64,000 nt of DNA from Neobacillus vireti (GCF_001026695.1 NZ_LDNB01000014.1:1-64000); one strand, 5' to 3'; counted from the stretch's first letter, positions 7,670 to 16,312 are shown. Program-made: numbers and translations. The notes: generated from the sequence alone by a model not told the origin.

Positions 7670-7697
7670 GGTATTAAAAACGCTGGAGGTGGTTTCA

Positions 7698-8837
7698 TTG
7701 ACTAAACATAAGCCGCCGATGATCATTTTGATGTTTAGAATTATTCTGATTGTGACGACTTCCATTGATATCCTTTTGCGCCCCCAAATAGCGATTATGT
7801 TGAAGGCTGCGTTCATTTTCGGATTCATCCTTCTTCATCTGAATGATCATTTGAGAAATCGTTACCAACTTTTTGAAAACAATCGTAAAATATATTATCT
7901 GTCTATGATGGGAAGTATCGTTGGAACAGGTCTATATTTGATTCGATTCGATAGTCTGCCGCTTAACTTTTATTTTGTTTTTCCAATCGTCGAGATTTTC
8001 CTCTATCGTCCTTGGATTCAAAGCGGACTGCTCATCCTTCATGTTTTCGTATTTTTGAGCGTAATGTTCGTTCTTAAGGCGGGAGTTCAGCAGGCCTTGT
8101 TCCCGTATCTCGCCATGCTGCTGCTCATCTATCTGTTTCGCAGCAACAGCAGGGAGAAAGAAAAGGGAAATCTGCTTAATGCTGAATTGATGGAGGCTAA
8201 TGCGAAGCTAAAGGAAATCACGATTGTAAAAGAACGGACGAGAATTGCCCAGGAACTTCATGATTCCATTGGTCATGCCTTGATTGCTTTGAAAATGCAC
8301 TTGGAATTTACCGAGAATATGATTGACACGGACCCAAAAAAGTCAAAAGAAGTGTTAGGCAAAGCTCTCGGAATCTCGCAGACTTCCATTACAGGTCTTC
8401 GCAAAGCGGTTGATATCTTAAAAGATGATCAAGCCTGGAAAAACAAGATCAAACTGCGCGATTCACTTGATGATTTAATCGAAAGCTTGCAAATGGCCGG
8501 GGGATTGAACTTTGAATTATTTTTCGATGACACGGCCGAGTACACGAGCAAGGAGATCCAAAAGGGGATTTATGAAACGGTGAGGGAGGCCATAACCAAC
8601 GGAATCAAGCATGGAAATGCGAGTAGTTTTCATATAGATATTTTTGTACACGACCATAAGCTGTTTGTGAAAGTCGAGGACGATGGGGCAGGGTGTGCCG
8701 ATATTAAAAAATCTCACGGCTTACAGGGAATGGAAGAGCGAATCCATTCATTAAACGGTAACATTCAGTTTGTGTCGACCAAGGGCAATGGTTTTGCTGT
8801 AGAGGCGGAAATTCCATTTGTAACGAGTGCGGGGTGA
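7698..8837 (+). CDS. NarL-type sensor histidine kinase (HisKA_3), copy 1
   Basis: A 379-aa membrane kinase. The first ~150 residues form about five TM helices with almost no extracytoplasmic loop, so it probably senses the membrane itself or a protein partner. A coiled linker leads to the HisKA_3 box (IAQELHDSIG, phospho-acceptor His ~188), then an HATPase domain with N-box ITNGIKHG and G1 EDDGAG. The start is TTG at 7698 behind GGAGGTGG: the upstream in-frame ATG at 7668 overlaps the TATAAT promoter box, and the TTG start gives exactly the same length as copy 2. Confidence 0.9.
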   Translation: MTKHKPPMIILMFRIILIVTTSIDILLRPQIAIMLKAAFIFGFILLHLNDHLRNRYQLFENNRKIYYLSMMGSIVGTGLYLIRFDSLPLNFYFVFPIVEIFLYRPWIQSGLLILHVFVFLSVMFVLKAGVQQALFPYLAMLLLIYLFRSNSREKEKGNLLNAELMEANAKLKEITIVKERTRIAQELHDSIGHALIALKMHLEFTENMIDTDPKKSKEVLGKALGISQTSITGLRKAVDILKDDQAWKNKIKLRDSLDDLIESLQMAGGLNFELFFDDTAEYTSKEIQKGIYETVREAITNGIKHGNASSFHIDIFVHDHKLFVKVEDDGAGCADIKKSHGLQGMEERIHSLNGNIQFVSTKGNGFAVEAEIPFVTSAG

Positions 8838-8842
8838 TGAAA

Positions 8843-9490
8843 ATGATTGAGATTATCATTGTGGATGACCAAGGGATTGTCAGGGATGGCTTAAAGATGC
8901 TTTTAAGTTTAAATGAAGAAATTCGGGTCATCGGGGAGGCGGCAAACGGTGAGAACCTCCTTAGTCTGCTTAAAGATAAGGTCCCGGATGTTATTTTAAT
9001 GGACATAAGAATGCCAATTATGAACGGCATTGAGGCAACAAAGGCGGTTAAGGCTCACTATCCACATGTGAAAGTAATTATTTTGACCACTTTTAATGAA
9101 GATGAGTATATTTTCAATGGACTGAAAAATGGAGCGGATGGTTTTATTCTGAAGGACTCTGATTTAAAAGAGATTATTAAATCCATCAAAGCAGCGCATG
9201 AGGGCACGCTAATGCTTCATTCGCAAGTGACAAGCAAGCTTATTAATGCCCTACAGAATGTTCCAGAATACCCGTCTTCCTCTTCCGAGAAAAAAATCGA
9301 TTTATCAAAGCTGCTGACACCAAGAGAAATCGAAGTCGTTGAACAAATCATGCAAGGGAAAAGTAATAAGACCATTAGCGCAACATTATTTTTAACAGAA
9401 GGCACCGTAAAAAACTATGTATCTCGAATACTTGATAAATTAGAACTGAAAAGCCGTTCTGAATTAATAATTTTTCTTAAGGGGAAATAA
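8843..9490 (+). CDS. NarL/FixJ-type response regulator, copy 1
   Basis: A 215-aa regulator: receiver domain with acidic pocket DD (residues 8-9), phospho-Asp 54 (MDIRMP), switch Thr and Lys105-region (ILKDSD), then a LuxR-type HTH (LTPREIEVVEQIMQGKSNKTI) at the C-terminus. The start at 8843 is the only in-frame ATG shared with the paralogue (23704) and lies behind GGGGTGA; two earlier starts at 8834/8837 exist only here. It starts six bases after the kinase stop, so the two are co-translated. It probably activates the divergent CPBP gene through the ACTTTAG repeats (inference). Confidence 0.92.
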   Translation: MIEIIIVDDQGIVRDGLKMLLSLNEEIRVIGEAANGENLLSLLKDKVPDVILMDIRMPIMNGIEATKAVKAHYPHVKVIILTTFNEDEYIFNGLKNGADGFILKDSDLKEIIKSIKAAHEGTLMLHSQVTSKLINALQNVPEYPSSSSEKKIDLSKLLTPREIEVVEQIMQGKSNKTISATLFLTEGTVKNYVSRILDKLELKSRSELIIFLKGK

Positions 9491-9534
9491 TAGAAGTAGC
9501 CGGGGAGTTTTCATCCCCCGCCAGTGCAATATAA

Positions 9535-9596
9535 GTGCACTGTCACCACCCGGATTTTGTCGGAAACTTCGACATGATTCGGGTCGTGATAGGCAC
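9535..9596. repeat. Palindromic intergenic repeat, copy 2
   Basis: The same ~62-bp family as 6663-6723. GTGCACTGTCACC opens and GTGATAGGCAC closes, followed by a T-rich tail. It lies 45 bases after the response regulator, itself preceded by a small CGGGG/CCCCG hairpin. Confidence 0.88.
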
Positions 9597-9620
9597 TTTT
9601 ATTATTTTTTTATTAGCTAC

Positions 9621-9668
9621 TTGAAAGCCGAGAATACTCTCGTTATAATAAAACCGAGAACAATCTCA
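9621..9668 (+). promoter_or_regulatory. Promoter and double operator of the TetR-type gene
   Basis: The -35 TTGAAA (9621), a 17-base spacer and the -10 TATAAT (9644-9649) form the promoter. Operator CGAGAATACTCTCG (9629-9642) fills the spacer and the related CGAGAACAATCTCA (9655-9668) lies just after the -10; their centres are 26 bp apart. This is the classic layout for autorepression by a TetR protein. Confidence 0.85.
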
Positions 9669-9688
9669 CTTTTAGGAGGCGGAAACCT

Positions 9689-10300
9689 TTGACACCGAAA
9701 GTTTCAGAAGCATACAAAGAGCAAAAAAGGGTTGAGATCTTAATGGCAGCTGCTCAAGTTTTTCAACAAAAAGGCTTCGAACCTACAACCATGAAGGATA
9801 TTAAAGAGGCTGCAAACATTAGTTTTGGAAGCTTATATTCATACTTTTCAAGCACAGAGGAAATTTTCACGAAAATTTTAGAGATTTCCCATTCGCAAGA
9901 TGATTCTCAGGAAAAAAGATTGGCAGGAACGGCTTGGGAAAAGATTGAGTATTTTTTGGACTCACAGGCCGCAGGTTTTGAAGGGATTAAGCAATCCATC
10001 GTGCCAGTCGCCTATGAATATTTTATGACTGCCTGGAGGGAGGAAAAAAGGCTCCCGCTTTTGCAAAATCGATACGAACAGGCGGTAACGGAGCTTAATT
10101 CCTTTATTCAAGAAGGAATAACAAGTGGAGAATTTCCGCCTGAACTATCCGAAACAGCCATTACGAAAATGATTATTTCAATGCTAGAAGGATTGAATAT
10201 TAGCTCCTTGTTTTTGGAGCAAAAATTAGTTGAGGCCCAAAGTCAGATTGATGTGTTAAAGTCCGTTTTAAAAACTTTATTACATGTGAAGGAGAAATAA
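9689..10300 (+). CDS. TetR/AcrR-family regulator
   Basis: A 203-aa regulator. The N-terminal HTH (residues ~15-60, AAAQVFQQKGFEPTTMKDIKEAANISFGSLYSYF pattern) is the TetR signature; the C-terminal helices form a ligand-binding domain. It starts at TTG behind AGGAGGCGG. The double operator over its own promoter indicates autorepression, and the membrane protein starting three bases after its stop is the likely co-regulated target. The ligand is unknown. Confidence 0.9.
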   Translation: MTPKVSEAYKEQKRVEILMAAAQVFQQKGFEPTTMKDIKEAANISFGSLYSYFSSTEEIFTKILEISHSQDDSQEKRLAGTAWEKIEYFLDSQAAGFEGIKQSIVPVAYEYFMTAWREEKRLPLLQNRYEQAVTELNSFIQEGITSGEFPPELSETAITKMIISMLEGLNISSLFLEQKLVEAQSQIDVLKSVLKTLLHVKEK

Positions 10301-10302
10301 AC

Positions 10303-10740
10303 ATGTCCCCTCTTCAGATCGCGGCATTTGTAATGCCGTTAGTATTTCTTGTTTACCAAATGATCATTGACTTTGCCAATCTTTATCCGTTTAATGATAT
10401 CCATTCAAGGGATCAACGCCTGCGTAAATTTGAGGTTTTAGGCAATTATCCACCTCTTGTCATTATCGCGGCCTGTTTTTTCTTTTCTAATGGAATTGGG
10501 CATTGGTTTGGTTGGGTTTTGACGAGCATCATTATGGTGATGCATTTATTGGCATGGTGGATTCCTTATTTGACGGGTTATCCGCACCAGGTTCGGGTGG
10601 ATTATGAAAAATACTTTCATAACACTTATAAATTTTTGCCGGCGATAAAAAATCATATTATCCCGGATGCTGAGCATGTGGGAGTAGGTGTGCTTCTCAC
10701 GGCAACCCTTATTGTTCAGAGTGTCTATTTATTTACCTAA
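10303..10740 (+). CDS. Four-TM membrane protein in a TetR operon, unknown
   Basis: A 145-aa protein with hydrophobic helices near residues 5-22, 45-65, 70-92 and 125-143, and a conserved-looking HWFGW and YPHQVRVDYEKYFHNTYKFLP loop rich in aromatic residues. It is translationally linked to the TetR gene (stop TAA, then ATG two bases later). I do not recognise the family; context suggests an inducible membrane protein responding to whatever inactivates the TetR repressor. Confidence 0.75.
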   Translation: MSPLQIAAFVMPLVFLVYQMIIDFANLYPFNDIHSRDQRLRKFEVLGNYPPLVIIAACFFFSNGIGHWFGWVLTSIIMVMHLLAWWIPYLTGYPHQVRVDYEKYFHNTYKFLPAIKNHIIPDAEHVGVGVLLTATLIVQSVYLFT

Positions 10741-10774
10741 AAACAATAGATAAATAACGTTTTTAGTATAAAAC

Positions 10775-10807
10775 TAGCATTAGGATGTTCTCCTAATGCT
10801 AATTTTT
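10775..10807 (+). terminator. Terminator of the TetR operon
   Basis: A perfect 11-bp stem TAGCATTAGGA/TCCTAATGCTA with a 5-base loop, then TTTTT. Confidence 0.95.
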
Positions 10808-10914
10808 CCTAATAATGGCTGTTTTTGTGAAAAAGTGTTGTTATAAACGACAATTCCCCTCTAAAAAATCACTGGTTGGTGTAAAATTATACGTTTTAGC
10901 AAGTTAACCTAATT

Positions 10915-11009
10915 TATCAGCGATTTTTGTTAGTTTATCAGCGAATCTAGGATTTTATCAGCGAATCTAACCACTATATCAGCGAATTTTCAATTTTATC
11001 AGCGAATCC
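10915..11009. repeat. Phased array of five TATCAGCGA cores
   Basis: The core TATCAGCGA(A) begins at 10915, 10936, 10956, 10977 and 10997. The spacings are 21, 20, 21 and 20 bp, a mean of two turns of B-DNA, with unconserved AT-rich filler between cores. No coding function fits. It lies between the convergent ends of the TetR operon and the yusV remnant. Confidence 0.9.
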
Positions 11010-11122
11010 AAAAAAACAACTAGCTTTATGAAAAGAGCCCGACCAAAAAGACGTCTCCGCTCGAAATCCCGCTAAAAATCTGAACATAGATGGGATCTTG
11101 TTCTCTTCCAGTGCACGTTCTA

Positions 11123-11954
11123 TTATGAACGATTTCGACCAAGGGGGACGATAAGCGGCGTATGAGTGACCGGGTCTTCGATGACATGGCATTTTAGACC
11201 GAATACTTCTTCAATGAGTTCTTCTGTGACGATGTCGGATGGGTTGCCTTGGGCGATAACCTTTCCTGCTTTCATGGCGATCAGATGGGTGGCATAGCGG
11301 GCAGCATGATTCAAATCGTGAAGCACAGCCACTAAAGTATTTCCTTGCTCATTGAGATCCGTAAATAATTCGAGTAACTCAATTTGATGTGCAATATCTA
11401 AGTAAGTGGTTGGCTCATCCAAAAGAAGCAATGGGGTTTGTTGGGCAAGTACCATCGCAACCCAGACTCGTTGGCGTTGACCACCGGAAAGCTCATCGAC
11501 AAAGCGGTTGGAAAGCTCAATTGTATTGGTCAGCTCCATTGCGGTCTCAACGCCCTGTTCGTCTGCCTCAGTCCATTGCTGAATGAGGTTTTGATATGGA
11601 TATCGTCCATGTGCACCCAAATTGGCAACGGTGATTCCATCATGAGCAGTTGAGGATTGTGGCAGAAGACCAAGCTTTTTCGCCACTTCCTTTGATTTAT
11701 ATGTACTAATTTTTTCCATCCAATAGCACATGACCGGCTAAAGGTTTAATTAGATTGGCAAGGGTGCGCAACAGAGTGGATTTCCCACACGCATTTGGTC
11801 CGATAATGACTGTAAAGGATCGGTCAGGTATCTCAATCGAGAGATTTTGGGAAATCACGCGATGATCGTGTTGGGTGGTAACATCTTCTGCTCCTAAACG
11901 CGAACGGATAGTTGAAATTGCTTGGGTTTGAATGTCTGCTTTTGATATGGCCAT
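11123..11954 (-). pseudogene. yusV: Frameshifted iron-siderophore ABC ATPase (YusV/FecE-like)
   Basis: The 5' part encodes the Walker A motif GPNACGKST and ends at VLLDGKN followed by a stop. The 3' part, in the next frame, continues without loss as KISTYKSKEVAKKLGLLPQ, then Q-loop, LSGGQRQR signature, Walker B LLLLDEPTTYLD and the His switch. The break is a run of six T (11710-11715 on the plus strand), where removing one base restores the frame. Family members pair with FecCD permeases, which are absent here. The start codon lies directly against a palindromic repeat and has no ribosome binding site. Most likely a decayed gene; a sequencing error in the homopolymer is the alternative. Confidence 0.85.
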
Positions 11955-11958
11955 AATC

Positions 11959-12018
11959 AAAGTCACCACCCGGATTTTGTCGAAAGTTTCGACATTATTC
12001 GGGTGATAACAGGGACTT
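11959..12018. repeat. Palindromic intergenic repeat, copy 3
   Basis: The same family as 6663-6723, with diverged outer arms (AAAGTCACC / GGGACTTT). It separates the MFS gene from the broken ABC ATPase and removes any normal leader from the latter. Confidence 0.85.
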
Positions 12019-12021
12019 TTA

Positions 12022-13254
12022 TCATCCCTCTTTGATCGTCGTGATTTTTCCACTTACAGTTATTTTCACATATGATCGATTTCCAATAATAAAGAATAGA
12101 ATACTTCCCAGTACTACGAGTGAAATCGTCCAAAACATGATTTGTCCATGATAGTGACTTAGCAAGAAGCCGCCAAATATGGGTCCGATAAAATTGCCTA
12201 TTTTTCGAAATTGTCCAGCTCCAAAATAGGTTCCTCTTAAATGGTCAGGGGCCAGCTGGTCAATCATTAGACTATTGGACGGAAAGATGAGGATTTCCCC
12301 AAAGGTTAACAATATCATGGAAAGGATTGCTGTAACCCAGCCATTAATCATACCGCAAAGCAATAAACCTATGGCCATGAAGGAGGCGCCAACAATCATT
12401 ACCTGCATCGGTTTATACCGATTTGCTATATGGCTAATGGGCATTTGCAGGAAAACCACCATCACGGCATTAAGTGTTAACAATACGGAAAAAACATAGA
12501 CCCCATTACGAAGAGTAGATGACAAAAATTGTGGCAGAGTGGAATCTACTTGAACATAGCCAATATTCACTAGGATAATTCCAAGTAATAAATAGAGAAA
12601 TGCTTTATCCCTTTTGACCATTTTGATTGCTTGCAAAAATGAGACAGATTTTTTAATCGATTGCTCGGATCGGGGAATGGAAAGCTTTTCCATTAATACT
12701 AATAAAGCGAATGCATATACAAGATAGATAATCCCGGTAATAGTGAATGACATATTTGCTGAAGTAGTAGCCAGGTATGCTCCTAAAAGAGGTCCAACTG
12801 ATGCACCGATATTGAGTGCGGTATATCTTAAGGAATAGGCCTTCATTCGGTTCTTCTTTTCGGTCACATCTCCCATTAAGGCCTGTGAAGTTGGTTCGAA
12901 AAAGGAATTGCTAAGTCCATTTAAAGCGTTCAGCAGTATAAAACATCCTTGGCTATTCGCAAGCGCAAAACCAAAATAAACAAAGGCAATCGAGAACAAG
13001 GCAAACTGCATGACCCTTTTTCTGCCAAAGCGGTCGGATAAATGGCCGCCGATAAATCCGCCAACGGTTGCCATTAATGGGCTCATTCCAACCGTTAAGC
13101 CAATAATGACAGGCGACAGGTCCAGATGTCGGGATAGATAAATGGATAGAAAAGGCAAGGTCATAAAGGCAGATCCTCTTGAAAGAATCGTTCCAATTAA
13201 CAATACCCATACGATTGGATGAAATTCATTGAAATAACCTTTTATTTTGTTCAT
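12022..13254 (-). CDS. MFS transporter, multidrug-efflux type
   Basis: A 410-aa protein with 12 predicted TM helices. The loop 2-3 motif GGHLSDRFGRKRVM (motif A) and the GPLLGAYLA stretch in TM5 (motif C-like, antiporter signature) place it in the DHA1 drug:H+ antiporter group; the substrate is unknown. GAGG lies ~10 bases upstream of the ATG. A 7-bp inverted repeat (CGATAAG/CTTATCG, 13383-13401) lies ~130 bases upstream and could be an operator. The end abuts the palindromic repeat. Confidence 0.85.
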   Translation of the reverse strand: MNKIKGYFNEFHPIVWVLLIGTILSRGSAFMTLPFLSIYLSRHLDLSPVIIGLTVGMSPLMATVGGFIGGHLSDRFGRKRVMQFALFSIAFVYFGFALANSQGCFILLNALNGLSNSFFEPTSQALMGDVTEKKNRMKAYSLRYTALNIGASVGPLLGAYLATTSANMSFTITGIIYLVYAFALLVLMEKLSIPRSEQSIKKSVSFLQAIKMVKRDKAFLYLLLGIILVNIGYVQVDSTLPQFLSSTLRNGVYVFSVLLTLNAVMVVFLQMPISHIANRYKPMQVMIVGASFMAIGLLLCGMINGWVTAILSMILLTFGEILIFPSNSLMIDQLAPDHLRGTYFGAGQFRKIGNFIGPIFGGFLLSHYHGQIMFWTISLVVLGSILFFIIGNRSYVKITVSGKITTIKEG

Positions 13255-13600
13255 ATATAGATCCTCATTTCTTTCATCTTTTACTCGGAAAGTAAAAGAA
13301 TGGCTGTGTAACTATATCATGATTTCATTCATATCGTAGCACCATAAATTCCATAAGGAAATTATATATTTTTTATACTTTTCGATAAGGGAATCTTATC
13401 GCTTGTCAAAAGCCTGACATTCAAACCTAGTGCTCGTGAAAGCTACAGCAGGATAGTTTAATAAAAGTAAATTTTTAAACAATTGCAAAAACAGCAGGTT
13501 GTTTTCCAATTGTTATTATATTAATGTTAGTTAAGTGAAGAATATTGGTCACTTCAGTAATACTACATAAGGGATTTCATTATAAAAGGAGGCCTATATT
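13255..13600. other. Divergent intergenic region (MFS / LprI-like)
   Basis: No gene is seen. It holds the CGATAAG-GGAAT-CTTATCG palindrome (13383-13401) and AT-rich promoter-like sequence (TTATTATATTAATG) ahead of the lipoprotein gene, which has a good AAAGGAGG site. Confidence 0.5.
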
Positions 13601-14248
13601 ATGAAAAACAATAGGAAAATGTTATTAGGAATGTTTACTGTAGGATTTGTAATTTTATTGGCTGCTTGTGGGAACTCATCTAAAGAGTCAAGTGCTCCGT
13701 TGGACAACCAGTCACAAAACAATTTATCTGAAAAAACAAAGGACGATTCTTCTAAAATGGATTCAACAGAAAATGCTTCAAATACCGACAACACTGATAC
13801 AAACAATAATGATACAAACAAAATAGTGGATACATCAAACAATGTACCTGCAAAAGAAGAAGATGCGTCTACTAATAATTCTACAGCGAGTCTGAAGGAA
13901 AACTATCTTAAGAAATTAAATGATACTAAAAAAGAAATGGACGAAATCGGAAAAAATTCAAAAGATACATCAACATACGGGATGAAAAATGAGCAAGGAA
14001 AAAGATACGACGTTTGGGATGGATTGTTGAATGAAGTTTATGGAGTCCTAAAGAAACAACTTACGACAGAAGAAATGGACAAATTGAGAACAGAACAACA
14101 GAATTGGATAAAATATAAAGAGGATACTGCATTAGAGGCATCCCTAAAATATAAAGGCGGTACGGAGGAACATTGAGAATATGTAACGGTGCTGGCAAAT
14201 CTTACAGAGGAAAGAATCTTCAAATTAGTTGAAGATTATATGAAATAA
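13601..14248 (+). pseudogene. LprI-like lipoprotein with a premature stop
   Basis: A lipoprotein signal peptide (LLAAC, Cys23) is followed by a Ser/Asn/Asp/Thr-rich linker to about residue 95. The C-terminal domain (YDVWDGLLNEVYGVLKKQL...RTEQQNWIKYKEDTA) matches the DUF1311/LprI lysozyme-inhibitor type. TGA at 14174-14176 stops the frame after KGGTEEH, but the same frame stays open for 23 more codons (EYVTVLANLTEERIFKLVED...MK) to TAA at 14248, and that extension reads like the normal end of the family. One base change (TTA or TTG to TGA) explains it. The 191-aa product may still be partly functional at the cell surface. Confidence 0.8.
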
Positions 14249-14339
14249 TTTTTCATCACTGGCCATACAACAAATTGTGAATTGCTCTACTTAAATAAAA
14301 TGGAGCTTTAGTTGAAGAAGAAAACCAAAAAATATTAAA

Positions 14340-14370
14340 AATAACTCAGTTCTTGCCGAACTGAGTTATT
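14340..14370. terminator. Bidirectional terminator, hxlB end
   Basis: A perfect 13-bp stem AATAACTCAGTTC/GAACTGAGTTATT with loop TTGCC; a T-rich tract follows on the minus strand, on the hxlB side. Confidence 0.92.
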
Positions 14371-14375
14371 ATTCT

Positions 14376-14933
14376 CTATTCGAGATTAGCATGTTTACCA
14401 TACATTTTATTCGTATCTAAGCCTTTTTTCTCCATAAAGCGCAAGATTAAGGCATCATAAAATAACAACATTGTTTGCTCAAATAGAGATCCCATCGGTT
14501 GAATGGTCTTGTAATCACCTTGAGACTGGTCTTTCGTTACTCCCGGTAATTTGACAATAATATCAGCTAATTTTCCAATGGTTGATTCTGGCGAAATCGT
14601 TACAGCTGCGACTGTACCTCCCAGGCTTTTTGCCTTTTCAGCAATAGCAACTAAAGTTTTGGTTTCTCCTGAACCTGATCCAATGATTAATAAATCGTCC
14701 TTTTCTAAGTTAGCTGTTACGGTTTCACCAACTACATAGGCATCAATCCCCATGTGCATCATTCGCATCACGAAAGATTTACCCATAAATCCGGATCTGC
14801 CCGCACCAGCTACAAAGATTTTCTTGGATTCTAAAATCTGATTGACTAATTTTTCTGCTTCTGAGTCAGAGATTAAGTGTACCGTTTGCCTTAATTCTTC
14901 CACGACTTTTGCTAAATATTGAGTAGTCTCCAT
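14376..14933 (-). CDS. hxlB: 6-phospho-3-hexuloisomerase
   Basis: A 185-aa SIS-domain isomerase (family length ~185). GAGRSGFMGKSFVMRMMHMG and the GSGSGETKTL loop form the sugar-phosphate site. It converts hexulose-6-phosphate to fructose-6-phosphate, the second step of the ribulose monophosphate pathway that fixes and detoxifies formaldehyde. It starts six bases after hxlA, so the two are co-translated; the terminator at 14340 closes the operon. Confidence 0.96.
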   Translation of the reverse strand: METTQYLAKVVEELRQTVHLISDSEAEKLVNQILESKKIFVAGAGRSGFMGKSFVMRMMHMGIDAYVVGETVTANLEKDDLLIIGSGSGETKTLVAIAEKAKSLGGTVAAVTISPESTIGKLADIIVKLPGVTKDQSQGDYKTIQPMGSLFEQTMLLFYDALILRFMEKKGLDTNKMYGKHANLE

Positions 14934-14939
14934 CGGACA

Positions 14940-15572
14940 TTAACCTTGTTTAATTAATTCCTGCATTTCACGTGCAGTGGCTTGTTTATCTTCTTTGCTT
15001 GTGATACCGCCGCCGACAATGATGAGGTCAGGGTGTTCCTTGATTACTTCCGGAAGTGTTTCTAATTTGATTCCACCGGCAATCGCCGTTTTGGCATTTT
15101 TTACAACGCTCTTAATCGTGTGTAGATCTTCAAAGGAGTTTTTTCCTACAGCTTGCAGATCGTAACCTGTGTGTACGCAGATATAATCGGCACCAAGTTC
15201 GTCCAATTCTTTCGCACGGGCTGCAATGTCTTTCACTGCAATCATATCCACAAGGATTTCTTTTCCTTGTTTTTTCGCTTCTTCAACTGCGCCTTTAATG
15301 GACTCGTCTTCTGCGGTTCCAAGAATCGTAATGATGTCAGCACCTGCTGCAGATGCTTGGCTTACTTCATATCCAGCGGCATCCATAATTTTTAAGTCAG
15401 CTAATACAGTTAAGTTAGGAAAAGCAGCCTTTACTTCTTTCACTGCTTTAAGACCTTCATTGATTACCACTGGTGTACCAATTTCTACTACATCAATGTA
15501 CTCTTCTACCTCTTTCACTACTTCAATGGCTCCTGGAATATCGACAAGATCTAATGCTAATTGTAATTTCAT
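14940..15572 (-). CDS. hxlA: 3-hexulose-6-phosphate synthase
   Basis: A 210-aa TIM-barrel enzyme of the OMP decarboxylase superfamily, the usual HPS length. The DLKIMDA motif (catalytic Asp/Lys/Asp) and C-terminal phosphate site VGGGIT are present. It condenses formaldehyde with ribulose-5-phosphate (Mg-dependent). It is the first gene of hxlAB and divergent from hxlR; expression should be formaldehyde-induced through HxlR. Confidence 0.97.
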   Translation of the reverse strand: MKLQLALDLVDIPGAIEVVKEVEEYIDVVEIGTPVVINEGLKAVKEVKAAFPNLTVLADLKIMDAAGYEVSQASAAGADIITILGTAEDESIKGAVEEAKKQGKEILVDMIAVKDIAARAKELDELGADYICVHTGYDLQAVGKNSFEDLHTIKSVVKNAKTAIAGGIKLETLPEVIKEHPDLIIVGGGITSKEDKQATAREMQELIKQG

Positions 15573-15680
15573 GTATATTCGCTCCTTTTAGAATAGTGTT
15601 ATTGGTTGTGCCAAGTGGCTTCCACAAATCAGGTGGAAATGTTTCCTATTGAAAATCCATTTGCTCACCAGCACGATGTT

Positions 15681-15750
15681 TAGTATACTCACTATGTCAA
15701 TAAATTAAAAGTACGCACTTTCAACGCATATAGTGCTAAAAAGTATACTA
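15681..15750. promoter_or_regulatory. hxlR-hxlA control region with nested inverted repeats
   Basis: TAGTATACT (15681-15689) and AGTATACTA (15742-15750) are inverted copies about 52 bp apart. Inside them CACTATG and CATATAGTG are also inverted. Paired HxlR-binding sites upstream of hxlA are established in B. subtilis; these symmetric elements are the obvious candidates here (inference). Confidence 0.65.
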
Positions 15751-15770
15751 TTGGATAAAATAAAGGAGAG

Positions 15771-16145
15771 GTGAAGGAAATGCCAAATTTAGGAGAGAAA
15801 TTGTTTAACTGTGAAAAAGAATTAACGCTTGCCGTTATTGGTGGTAAGTGGAAAATGTTAATTTTATGGCATCTAGGCAAGGAAGGAACGAAGCGATTTG
15901 GTGAATTAAAGGCTCTTATACCGGGTATTACCCAAAGGATGCTTGTTAATCAATTACGCGAACTGGAAGATCATTTAATCGTTCATCGAGAAGTTTACCC
16001 TGTAGTTCCGCCAAAAGTGGAATATTCCTTGACAGAGTATGGAAGAAAACTGATGCCGATTTTAGATGCTATGTATGAATGGGGCAAAAATTATATTGAG
16101 TATGTATTGGAAAAAGAACCTGAGCATCAATCCGTTGTTAAGTAG
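15771..16145 (+). CDS. hxlR: HxlR, formaldehyde-responsive activator
   Basis: A 124-aa winged-helix protein with the HxlR-family core ([45 protein letters not shown]). Cys11 is followed by Glu and Lys13 (NCEK). In B. subtilis HxlR, formaldehyde is reported to link Cys11 and Lys13, and both residues are kept here at the same positions. It diverges from hxlAB, which it activates. The ATG sits behind GGAGAGGTGAAGG. Confidence 0.95.
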   Translation: MKEMPNLGEKLFNCEKELTLAVIGGKWKMLILWHLGKEGTKRFGELKALIPGITQRMLVNQLRELEDHLIVHREVYPVVPPKVEYSLTEYGRKLMPILDAMYEWGKNYIEYVLEKEPEHQSVVK

Positions 16146-16186
16146 AAAAGGCTTCTTACCATACGGGAAAAGACAATTATAACTTC

Positions 16187-16218
16187 CCACGGTTTAGCTA
16201 TTTTTAACCGTGGTTTTT
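16187..16218 (+). terminator. Terminator of hxlR
   Basis: An 8-bp stem CCACGGTT/AACCGTGG followed by TTTTT. Confidence 0.88.
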
Positions 16219-16263
16219 CCATTGCTTTGTATATAAAGAGTAGAGATAACAACAAATTTAATT

Positions 16264-16312
16264 AAAAAGCCTTGAACAGCGATTTTTACATATTGCTGCT
16301 CGAGGCTTTTTT
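16264..16312. terminator. Bidirectional terminator between hxlR and patB
   Basis: The outer arms AAAAAGCCT/AGGCTTTTTT and an inner ACAGC/GCTG stem form a hairpin with T-tracts on both strands. Confidence 0.8.

Noticed and set aside
10911..11010. Possible CRISPR array at the TATCAGCGA repeats
   Set aside because: The repeat is only ~9 bp in 20-21 bp steps with no spacer-length unique sequence and no cas genes, so it is not a CRISPR.
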